Below, one piece after another: positions 24,366 to 31,823 of a DNA stretch of 64,000 nt. A program made the position numbers and the translations under genes. A model generated the notes under the pieces. The model did not search any database. It was not told the DNA's origin and saw only the letters and a list, made by a program, of their open reading frames with translations. Position 1 is the stretch's first letter; each line of letters starts with the position of its first letter. Origin of the DNA: Cryobacterium sp. Y57. Its GTDB lineage: Bacteria; Actinomycetota; Actinomycetes; Actinomycetales; Microbacteriaceae. The DNA lies in NCBI RefSeq assembly GCF_002929505.1, contig NZ_PJJL01000070.1, forward strand, positions 62,001-126,000. Direction: 5' to 3'.

Positions 24366-25349
24366 ATGTCGTTCACTTTCACGACGCGGTTGCCGCTGTC
24401 TCGCCACGCGGTCGACCGCGATCACCTGAGCCGGGCCATTCCCGAGCTGTTCGATCAGCTCTGGGCGGATGCCGCCACCCGCGTTCTGCCGGTTTGGCAC
24501 GGCAAGATACTGCTCGCGCCAAACGACTCGACCAACGCCGCTCGCCTCGCCCTGCTGCCTCCGACGAGCGTGATGATGAGTCGAGAGAATCCCGGCTTGC
24601 GCGTCTACCTCGGCCGGTCCCTGCCGACCGACCTGCCCGAGCCGACCGGCACCCGAATTGTCGCCGCGCAGCTCGACGACGACGCTGCGGCCCGGCTGGA
24701 GCCCGACGAGACCCGTTGGGTGAACCTTCGAATGGTCGCGACCGTTCTCAATGACCGTGACGCCGGTCTGTTCACCGAGGCCCTCGGTGTGCTCAACTGG
24801 CACGTCTCGCACGCGCACTGCCCGCGCTGCGGCGCCGCAACCGTGGTCGAGGAGGCCGGTTGGGTGCGTCGCTGCCCGGTGGACAATAGCCAGGTGTTCC
24901 CCCGTACCGACCCCGCCGTGATCGTGCTCATCACCGACGCCGACGACCGCATCCTGCTCGGCTCCAACGCTATGTGGGAGAACAACCGCTACTCGCTGCT
25001 CGCCGGATTCGTCGAACCCGGCGAAAGCCTCGAAGCGGGCGTGATTCGCGAAATGTTCGAGGAGTCCGGCCTGCGTGTGACCGATCCGGCTTACGTCGGC
25101 TCTCAGCCGTGGCCGTTCCCCGCCTCGGTCATGTGCGGGTTCACCGCTCGCCTCGCCGACGGCCAGCGGGCCCGTGATCTGCTGCCCGACGGTGCTGAGA
25201 TTCTGGCGCTGCGCTGGTTCACCCGGCAAGAGCTGGTCGATGCAGGCGAGTGGATGCTGCTGCCCGGCCCCTCGTCAATCGCGCACGCCATGATCGAACG
25301 CTGGCTCGGCGCTCCGTTGCCGGCCTCGACGGAACTGATTCGCCCGTGA
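24366..25349 (+). CDS. nudC: NudC, NAD(H) pyrophosphatase
   Basis: 327 residues. Cleaves NADH/NAD+ to NMN(H) and AMP, and can remove NAD caps from RNA. The zinc ribbon reads CPRCG ... RRCPVDNSQVFPRTDPAVI: three Cys are present, while the fourth position is Asp. The Nudix box is GFVEPGESLEAGVIREMFEE followed by SG. The downstream SQPWPFPASVM matches the NudC-specific SQPWPFPxS motif. ATG at 24366 chosen because GGAG lies 7 nt upstream; in-frame codons from 24312 lack this. It overlaps uvrD2 by 4 nt (GTGA). Confidence 0.92.
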   Translation: MSFTFTTRLPLSRHAVDRDHLSRAIPELFDQLWADAATRVLPVWHGKILLAPNDSTNAARLALLPPTSVMMSRENPGLRVYLGRSLPTDLPEPTGTRIVAAQLDDDAAARLEPDETRWVNLRMVATVLNDRDAGLFTEALGVLNWHVSHAHCPRCGAATVVEEAGWVRRCPVDNSQVFPRTDPAVIVLITDADDRILLGSNAMWENNRYSLLAGFVEPGESLEAGVIREMFEESGLRVTDPAYVGSQPWPFPASVMCGFTARLADGQRARDLLPDGAEILALRWFTRQELVDAGEWMLLPGPSSIAHAMIERWLGAPLPASTELIRP

Positions 25350-27061
25350 CGGTGACCGCCGACTCGCTGCTGAAGGGCCTCGATGAACAACAGCGCATTG
25401 CCGCCGAAGCGCTGATCGGCCCGGTCTGTATGCTTGCCGGCGCCGGCACCGGCAAGACCCGCGCCATCACCCACCGCATCGCCCTGGGCGTGTTGACCGG
25501 CGCGTATGCCCCCAACCGGGTCATGGCGCTCACGTTCACGAGCCGGTCGGCAGCGGAACTGCGCGGGCGCCTGCGGCAGCTCGGTGCCGGGGGAGTGGCC
25601 GCGCGCACGTTCCACGCTGCAGCGTTATCTCAACTGAACTACTTCTGGCCACACGTGGTCGGCGGGCAGGCTCCGCGCATCCTCGACGGGAAGGGTCGCA
25701 TCCTCGGGCATGCCGCCGAGGCCCTGCACCTCAAAATCGATACGGCCACCCTGCGCGACCTTGCGGCCGAGGTGGAGTGGCGCAAGACCAGCGGCCTGAG
25801 CATCGAGCAATACGCGGCCGGCATCGCCCGCCGCAGCCTGCCAGGACGGCTCGACATCGACCAGGTCGTCGCCCTGCAACAGACCTACGAGAAGCTCAAA
25901 GACGAACGCAAGCAGATCGACTTTGAAGACGTGCTGCTCGCCATGGCCGGCATGATCGAGGCCGAACCGTCGGTGGCACTGCAGGTTCGTGAGCAGTACC
26001 GGTTCTTCGTCGTCGACGAATATCAGGATGTCTCGCCACTGCAGCACGACCTGCTCGCGCTGTGGCTCGGCGACCGCCGCGATCTCTGCGTCGTTGGCGA
26101 CGCCAGCCAGACCATCTACTCCTTCGCCGGTGCCCGTAGCGACTACCTGCTCGACTTTCCCAAACACTACGAGGATGCCACCGTGGTGCGGCTCGAGCAG
26201 AACTACCGGTCGACCGCGCCCATCGTTGCTACCGCGAACCAGCTCATGCGCGGTCGTTCCGGCGCACTGACCCTGCATGCCGCGCAATCCGACATCGGCT
26301 CCGATCCGAACGTGCGTGGCTACGCCTCGGATATGGCCGAGGCCCGCGGTGTCGCGGAGCAGATTCTGCAGCTCATCGGTACCGGTACCAAACCCGAAGA
26401 TGTAGCCGTATTGTTCCGGGTCAACGTGCAGGCGGCACTGCTTGAAACAGCGCTGACCGAGGTCGGGGTGAGTTACCAGATTCGTGGCGCCAAACGGTTC
26501 TTCGACCTAGCCGAAGTGAAGCAGGCGGTGATGAGCCTGCGCGCGGCATCCGTTTCGATCGTCGGAGAACCGCTGTTCAAGTCGGTCAGTGACGTGCTGC
26601 GGTCCCTCGGCTGGAGCCAGACCGCCCCCGAGACGCGCGGCGCAGTGCAGGCTCGGTGGGAATCGCTCAATGCCCTGATGGGTCTGGTCGACCAGGCCGC
26701 TGCCGGCACCACCTTTCGCCAGTTCACCGACGATCTGATGGAACGCCAGGCCGGCCAGCACGAACCGACCGTCTCGGCGGTGACACTCGCCACCATGCAT
26801 TCCGCCAAGGGTCTCGAGTGGGATGTCGTGTTCGTGGTCGGCCTGAGCGAAGGACTGGTCCCGATCAGCTATGCGAGTACCTTCGAGCAGATAGACGAGG
26901 AGCGCCGACTGCTCTACGTCGGTATCACACGGGCCCGTAGGCGGCTCGCGCTGAGCTGGTCGTCCTCCGGAGTGCAGGCTCGTGCGCCTCGGGAACGATC
27001 TCGTTTTCTGCAAGAGCTTGACAGCCGCACCGCTCGTGGAGCCGGTGCGCGCTCCGCGTAA
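25346..27061 (+). CDS. uvrD2: UvrD2-like SF1A DNA helicase without HRDC domain
   Basis: 571 residues. Motifs: Walker A LAGAGTGKTRAI, LTFTSRSAAELR, Walker B VVDEYQDVSPLQ, VGDASQTIYSFAGA, TMHSAKGLEWDVV and YVGITRARRRL. Mycobacterial UvrD2 is about 700 residues with a C-terminal HRDC domain and Cys cluster; both are missing here, the protein ending soon after the last helicase motif. GTG at 25346 overlaps the nudC stop, so translation is coupled. Order adnA-adnB-nudC-uvrD2 is the same as in mycobacteria. The 3' end overlaps the convergent gene on the other strand by 137 nt. Confidence 0.88.
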   Translation: MTVTADSLLKGLDEQQRIAAEALIGPVCMLAGAGTGKTRAITHRIALGVLTGAYAPNRVMALTFTSRSAAELRGRLRQLGAGGVAARTFHAAALSQLNYFWPHVVGGQAPRILDGKGRILGHAAEALHLKIDTATLRDLAAEVEWRKTSGLSIEQYAAGIARRSLPGRLDIDQVVALQQTYEKLKDERKQIDFEDVLLAMAGMIEAEPSVALQVREQYRFFVVDEYQDVSPLQHDLLALWLGDRRDLCVVGDASQTIYSFAGARSDYLLDFPKHYEDATVVRLEQNYRSTAPIVATANQLMRGRSGALTLHAAQSDIGSDPNVRGYASDMAEARGVAEQILQLIGTGTKPEDVAVLFRVNVQAALLETALTEVGVSYQIRGAKRFFDLAEVKQAVMSLRAASVSIVGEPLFKSVSDVLRSLGWSQTAPETRGAVQARWESLNALMGLVDQAAAGTTFRQFTDDLMERQAGQHEPTVSAVTLATMHSAKGLEWDVVFVVGLSEGLVPISYASTFEQIDEERRLLYVGITRARRRLALSWSSSGVQARAPRERSRFLQELDSRTARGAGARSA

Positions 27062-27797
27062 CGGTGCCGGAGGTGGCGTCAATGCGCAACGACCGGGCGA
27101 ACATCGCTGACCGTCCGGTTTCGAGGCGATCCTGAACGAGCCCGGCTACCCGCACGGCGACCTCAAAGCTCAGCCGGGGTGTTTCGCTCGGTGCCTGCCG
27201 CGGGGCCAGCTGGCAGGCCATGGCCGGCCAGGCGGGATCGTCATCGACATGCGCGAGCTCGAGACAGGTCAGGCAGGGCCCAAATCCCGGTTCGATTAGC
27301 GGTCCGACCCGGGCGGCGCTGTCGCTGAACACCACCGGCAGGTGGGGAATGTCCCGGCGTAGCCAGCGCCCGTGACGCTCCGGTGAGAAGACGTACTGTC
27401 CGACCAACACTGCCAGTTCTGGTTCATTGCCCGGTAGCGGCTCCTCGATTCCGAGGTTGGCCAGCAGGCTACGCACGCGAAAAGCGGTCGTTCCGATACC
27501 ATCAACGAGCACGGTCCGGGGCAACGGCGTGACCGGAGGTTCCGCATCGTCTGATACATACAGCAGCGCCGGCTCGAGCAGTTCGAGCAGATGCGTCACC
27601 TCGGCAGCGGATGCTCCGGCCAGCGTTCCCAGCAGCATCGCACCGGAACGATGCACCCCAGCGACGAGGGCTGACAGCACAGCCTCGTGGGCGACAGTGA
27701 GCCCATCGATCCGCACAACGGCATGGTCGATGCCGAGTTGTACGCAATCCGGTGTGCGCCACACCAGGGGGTATCGAGGATTCAGTCGAAGAGCCAT
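26925..27797 (-). CDS. TOMM leader-peptide-binding/cyclodehydratase-like protein (orphan)
   Basis: 290 residues. An N-terminal winged-helix-like part (MALRLNPRYPLVWRTPDCVQ ... HEAVLSALVAG) is followed by a ThiF/E1-like Rossmann region (TVLVDGIGTTAFRVRSLLAN) and Cys pairs CLTCLELAH and CGCQA that could bind zinc. This resembles the TOMM precursor-recognition proteins, but no RiPP precursor, YcaO or dehydrogenase gene is nearby, and similar orphans adjoin uvrD2 in other Actinobacteria as I recall. ATG at 27797 is chosen because homology begins there. The last about 45 residues are antisense to the uvrD2 3' end. Confidence 0.68.
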   Translation of the reverse strand: MALRLNPRYPLVWRTPDCVQLGIDHAVVRIDGLTVAHEAVLSALVAGVHRSGAMLLGTLAGASAAEVTHLLELLEPALLYVSDDAEPPVTPLPRTVLVDGIGTTAFRVRSLLANLGIEEPLPGNEPELAVLVGQYVFSPERHGRWLRRDIPHLPVVFSDSAARVGPLIEPGFGPCLTCLELAHVDDDPAWPAMACQLAPRQAPSETPRLSFEVAVRVAGLVQDRLETGRSAMFARSLRIDATSGTVTRSAHRLHERCGCQALAENEIVPEAHEPALRRTTSSARAAYGPV

Positions 27798-27919
27798 GCC
27801 GACATGATGACGCACATGGCCCCGACTGGATGAGTTCTCCACAGGCTGGTTATCACGGGAGTGCGGGCGGTCACGCACGAATACTGGGGATTCGACGATA
27901 ACGCCGCCCGCACCGGATA

Positions 27920-28981
27920 TCAGTAGCGGATGACCACGCGACCGTCAATCTTGCCGTGCTTCATTTCGTCGAGTACCTCATTGACTTCGTCGAGGCGACG
28001 CTCGGAGACCGTGGGGTGAATCTGGCCGCGGGCGTAGAACTGCAGGGCTTCTTCCATGTCCTGACGGGTACCCACGATGGAGCCGCGGATGGTAAGGCCC
28101 TTCAGCACGATGTCGAAGATCGGGGCGGGGAAGTCTCCTGGCGGCAGGCCGTTGAAGACGATGGTGCCGCCCCGACGGGTCATGCCGATGGCCTGGCCGA
28201 AGGCGGCCGGGTGCACCGCGGTCACGAGTACGCCGTGCACTCCACCGGTGGCTTTCTGGATGGCGGCAACCGGGTCGCCGTCGAGTGCGTTGATCACGAG
28301 CTCGGCGCCGTGCTGGCGCGCCAGGGCGAGCTTGTCGTCGGCGATGTCGACGGCAACAACCCGCAGGCCCATCGCCTTGGCATACTGCACGGCAATGTGG
28401 CCGAGGCCGCCGATCCCGGAGATGGCAACCCACTGGCCAGGACGGGCCTCGGTCATTTTCAAGCCCTTGTAGACGGTGACGCCGGCGCACAGGACAGGAG
28501 CGATTTCGATCGGGTCGGCGCCGTGCGGGATGCGCACAGCGAAGCGAGCGTCGACGAGCATGTACTGCCCGAACGAACCGTCAACGCTGTAGCCGCCGTT
28601 CTGTTGCGCTTCGCACAGGGTTTCCCAACCCGTGCGGCAGTACTGGCAGCTTCCGCAGGCACTCCAAAGCCAGGCGTTTCCGACGAGGTCGCCGATGGCG
28701 AGGTCATCGACGCCGGCGCCGAGGGCGACGATCTCGCCGACACCCTCGTGGCCTGGGATGAACGGCGGGCTCGGCTTCACCGGCCAGTCGCCTTCCATGG
28801 CGTGCAGGTCGGTGTGGCAGACGCCACTGCTGAGCAGCTTGACCAGGGCCTGACCCGGGCCGGGTGTCGGTAAGGGAACCTCATCGATTGTGAGGTTTTC
28901 GCCGAACTCGTGCACGACGGCCGCGTGCATGGTCGTCGGCACCCGGGTGGATGTCTTCGTATTGCTCTCGGTTACTGTCAT
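27920..28981 (-). CDS. adhP: AdhP-type zinc-dependent alcohol dehydrogenase
   Basis: 353 residues, medium-chain dehydrogenase oxidising primary alcohols with NAD+. Catalytic zinc ligands are in SSGVCHTDLH and PGHEGVGEIV; the structural zinc site is CGSCQYCRTGWETLC, four Cys as expected. The NAD-binding loop is ISGIGGLGHIAVQYAKAMGL. ATG at 28981 has AAGGAG 7 nt upstream; the TTG two codons earlier was rejected. A nested inverted repeat at 28995-29021 directly upstream may be an operator. Single-gene unit. Confidence 0.92.
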   Translation of the reverse strand: MTVTESNTKTSTRVPTTMHAAVVHEFGENLTIDEVPLPTPGPGQALVKLLSSGVCHTDLHAMEGDWPVKPSPPFIPGHEGVGEIVALGAGVDDLAIGDLVGNAWLWSACGSCQYCRTGWETLCEAQQNGGYSVDGSFGQYMLVDARFAVRIPHGADPIEIAPVLCAGVTVYKGLKMTEARPGQWVAISGIGGLGHIAVQYAKAMGLRVVAVDIADDKLALARQHGAELVINALDGDPVAAIQKATGGVHGVLVTAVHPAAFGQAIGMTRRGGTIVFNGLPPGDFPAPIFDIVLKGLTIRGSIVGTRQDMEEALQFYARGQIHPTVSERRLDEVNEVLDEMKHGKIDGRVVIRY

Positions 28982-28994
28982 TGCCAAACTCCTT

Positions 28995-29021
28995 CGTTTG
29001 GGACGTTTCGTCCATTAAACG
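28995..29021 (-). promoter_or_regulatory. Nested inverted repeat upstream of adhP (candidate operator)
   Basis: Arms CGTTT/AAACG (28995-28999, 29017-29021) surround arms GGACG/CGTCC (29001-29005, 29009-29013) around a TTT centre. It lies 14-40 nt before the adhP ATG, where a repressor or activator could act. Palindrome seen; function inferred. Confidence 0.4.
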
Positions 29022-29060
29022 ACGGTATCTCAGCGAAGGTTGCGGCAACGTTGCGCGCCT

Positions 29061-30443
29061 CTATGCCTCGTGTGGACGCTCGGCACCGTCATCGCGCAGC
29101 AGGTCTTCCAGGGCCTGATCGACATCGTCGAGCACCTCGGGCTCACCTCGTGCCGCGCTCGACAGCCGGGCAATCAACTGCTGGGGGTCGTCGATGTCTT
29201 GCTCAGTGGGCAGCAGGTCGGGGTGCGACCAGAGGGCGTCGCGCGCTTCGTTGCCAACGGCATCCGTCACGGCTTGCCACATCGCTGCGGCCTCCCGTAG
29301 TCGGCGCGGGCGCAGTTCGAGACCGACCAGGGTCGCGAAAGCGGATTCGGCCGGACCGCCGGAAGCCCGGCGGCGTTTGACGGTCTCGGCGATGGCATCG
29401 GCTTTGGGCAGCCGAATCGTGGCGCGGGCGGTGACGACATCAACCCAGCCTTCGACCAGGGCGAGCATCGTTTCGAGCCGCGATAGCGCCAGAAGTTGCG
29501 ACTCGGACTTCTGTTGGATGAGCGAACCGTCCACCATGGCCTGACGCAGGTCTTCCGGGTTGGAAGGGTCGAAGCTTCCGGCGAGTTCTTCAAGACGGCT
29601 GGAATCGATGCTGATACCGCGCGCATATGCCGTGACTGCGCTGGTCAGGTGCAGGCGCAGCCAGCGGGCGTGCCGAAACAGTCGGGCGTGGGCAATCTCA
29701 CGCACGGCCAGGTAGATCTGCACCTGGTCGGTGGGAACGTCGAGGCCCGCACCGAAATCGGAAACGTTCTGGGGGAGCAAGGCAGCCTGCTGCTCGCCGA
29801 GCAGCGGGATGCCGACGTCGCCGCCACTGACGACCTCGCTGGCCAGCTGGCCGACGACCTGGCCCAGCTGCATTGCAAAGAGGGTTCCGCCGATACTGCG
29901 TACGAGCTGGCTCGCGTTGGCCACCATGCCCTGCATCTCTTCGGGCACCTGTTCGGCGAAGACCCGGGTGAGCGAATCGGAGATACTCGTTGCCACAGGT
30001 TCGGCCAGCTGAGTCCACAACGGCATAGTCGCAGTAACCCACTCGCGACGGGTCATCATCCGGGGTTCAACGGTCAGTTCGGCCACGGAAATGACGTCGT
30101 CGAGCCAGAGGGCCGCGATGTGAAAAGCCTGGCGCAGCTGGGTCTGCTGCTCGTCGGTCGCCGTGAGCTGCCCGTTAGCCGCTCGCTGCTGGCCCTGGGT
30201 GAGCGCAATCTGCCAGTCCACGCCGGTACCTTGGGAGTTCATAGCGCCCTGGAGCTGTTGCATGAGAGCCGCCACACTGGCCGGGTCACTGGGCAGGCCG
30301 GCCGCGTTGGCGAGCTGGCCCGGGTCGATGCCGCTCTTGCCGCTCAGAATGTCGCGCAGCATGTCACGGAACTCGTCACTGGGGCTGTTATCGCCGGGCT
30401 CGCCCGGGTTCTGGTCGTTCGGGGGTAGGGAGTCGTCGGCCAC
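29061..30443 (-). CDS. DUF2342 zinc-dependent metalloprotease-like protein
   Basis: 460 residues. The DUF2342 family (annotated as zinc-dependent metalloprotease or F420-associated uncharacterised protein) is recognised by VREIAHARLFRHARWLRLHL near residue 240, which carries a modified E-x2-H-x5-H helix, and by the preceding MQLGQVVGQLASEVVSGGDV. The N-terminal 90 residues are Asp/Pro/Gln-rich. Proteolytic activity has not been shown for the family to my knowledge. GTG at 30443 is preceded by GAGAGGGG. Divergent from the PDZ/Lon-like protease gene, a standard actinobacterial neighbour pair. Confidence 0.82.
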   Translation of the reverse strand: MADDSLPPNDQNPGEPGDNSPSDEFRDMLRDILSGKSGIDPGQLANAAGLPSDPASVAALMQQLQGAMNSQGTGVDWQIALTQGQQRAANGQLTATDEQQTQLRQAFHIAALWLDDVISVAELTVEPRMMTRREWVTATMPLWTQLAEPVATSISDSLTRVFAEQVPEEMQGMVANASQLVRSIGGTLFAMQLGQVVGQLASEVVSGGDVGIPLLGEQQAALLPQNVSDFGAGLDVPTDQVQIYLAVREIAHARLFRHARWLRLHLTSAVTAYARGISIDSSRLEELAGSFDPSNPEDLRQAMVDGSLIQQKSESQLLALSRLETMLALVEGWVDVVTARATIRLPKADAIAETVKRRRASGGPAESAFATLVGLELRPRRLREAAAMWQAVTDAVGNEARDALWSHPDLLPTEQDIDDPQQLIARLSSAARGEPEVLDDVDQALEDLLRDDGAERPHEA

Positions 30444-30587
30444 TTCAGGCCCCTCTCAGTTGCATACTTCTACGCTAGTGCGAGTAGCCCGCTCGGGGCT
30501 GGGAAATATCCTAGGCTGAAGGGCTTGTAGTGCGCCCGTCGCGAACACGACCCTGGACCTGGCAGGAACCAATACGGAAGGAGCACG

Positions 30588-31691
30588 GTGGCTCTCTTCA
30601 CCGATGACTCACCGGCACCCCAGGGTGCACGGCGTCGCCGCCCCTCGATCGGCTGGACGGCGTTGTTGATCGCCCTCGTCGCCGGGGTGATTCTCGGCGT
30701 CATGCCGGCCCCCTACGTCATCGAGAAGCCCGGACCGGTCTACAACACTCTTGGCTCCGCCACCGATGCCAACGACGTCGAGACCGCCCTCATCACCATC
30801 CCGGGTGAGACGGTGTACCCGACCAAGGGCACGCTCGACCTGCTCACGGTATCCCTGCTCGGCAACCGGGAGAACCGCCCGAGCTGGCTCAGTGTCGCCG
30901 GAGCATGGCTGGATCCGAGTGAAGCCGTCCTCCCCATCGACCAGGTGTTTCCCGCCAATGTCAGCACCGAACAGCGGGATGCGCGCTCCAGCGCCGACAT
31001 GATCAATTCCCAACAGGATGCCATCGCCGCGGCCCTCACCCATCTCGGCTACGACTACCCAACGACAGTCACGGTGGTCAGCTTGCCCGATGGCTCCCCG
31101 GCGGCGGGCGTGATCGAGCCCAAGGATCAGATCACCGCGGTGAACGGGACGCCGGTTGTCAACGTCGCGGAACTGCGTGCCGCGTTGCAGACCAACGGCG
31201 CCGAGACGGCGGCCAGTCTCGACATCGTGCGAGGCGGCGTAGCGCGCACCGTCGAGGTCACCCCGATCGACAGCGCCGGCACGGTCGTGGCCGGGGTCAA
31301 CGTCTCAGTCGCCTACGATTTTCCGTTCGAGGTGCAAATTCAACTCGACAAGGTCGGCGGACCAAGCGCCGGCATGATGTTCGCCCTCGGAATCATCGAC
31401 AAACTCACCCCTGGAGAGCTGCAAGGCGGTGAGAACGTGGCCGGTACCGGCACGATCGACCAGTCCGGTGTGGTCGGCCCGATCGGCGGCATCCAGCAGA
31501 AGCTCTATGGCGCCGTCGAGAATGACGCGAGCTGGTTTCTGGCTCCGGCAGGCAACTGCGACGAAGTGACCGGCAATATCCCCGACGGTCTGAGCGTGTT
31601 CTCCGTTGCTACCCTCGATGAGGCACTGGCCGCCCTTGACGCGATCAAAACCGGCAACACGAACGGGGTCCCGACCTGTCCAACAAGCTAG
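30588..31691 (+). CDS. PDZ-domain Lon-like membrane protease (YlbL family, S16)
   Basis: 367 residues. One N-terminal membrane helix (WTALLIALVAGVILGVMPA) followed by YVIEKPGPVYNTLG. A PDZ domain spans about 160-235 (VIEPKDQITAVNGTPVVNVA) and a Lon-type Ser-Lys protease domain follows, with the Ser in GGPSAGMMFALG and the Lys in IGGIQQKLYGA. The active site should face outside the membrane. GTG at 30588 with GGAAGGAG upstream. Confidence 0.9.
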   Translation: MALFTDDSPAPQGARRRRPSIGWTALLIALVAGVILGVMPAPYVIEKPGPVYNTLGSATDANDVETALITIPGETVYPTKGTLDLLTVSLLGNRENRPSWLSVAGAWLDPSEAVLPIDQVFPANVSTEQRDARSSADMINSQQDAIAAALTHLGYDYPTTVTVVSLPDGSPAAGVIEPKDQITAVNGTPVVNVAELRAALQTNGAETAASLDIVRGGVARTVEVTPIDSAGTVVAGVNVSVAYDFPFEVQIQLDKVGGPSAGMMFALGIIDKLTPGELQGGENVAGTGTIDQSGVVGPIGGIQQKLYGAVENDASWFLAPAGNCDEVTGNIPDGLSVFSVATLDEALAALDAIKTGNTNGVPTCPTS

Positions 31692-31725
31692 CGTCGCAGG
31701 AAAAACTTCGGACAGCTCGGCAATG

Positions 31726-31755
31726 GTGACTCTCTCAGGGGTGCTTAAGTAAGAT
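31726..31755 (+). promoter_or_regulatory. Candidate promoter of the UPF0182 gene
   Basis: GTGACT at 31726-31731 and TAAGAT at 31750-31755 are separated by 18 bp, about 70 nt before the GTG at 31824. The leader between contains two TGATCAC/TGATCA copies of unknown meaning. Confidence 0.35.
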
Positions 31756-31823
31756 AGACGTGACCCTGATCACGCGGTTAATGATCACCCTGTACCTAAT
31801 GACTGAGCGCAAGAGGCCAATTC

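Noticed and set aside
24282..25229. Extension of the phosphotransferase frame upstream of 24281
   Set aside because: Open only because it is antisense to nudC; similarity to the family begins at the ATG at 24281.
26925..27797. RiPP (thiazole/oxazole peptide) gene cluster
   Set aside because: Only a leader-binding-like protein is present; no precursor peptide, YcaO or dehydrogenase gene was found nearby.
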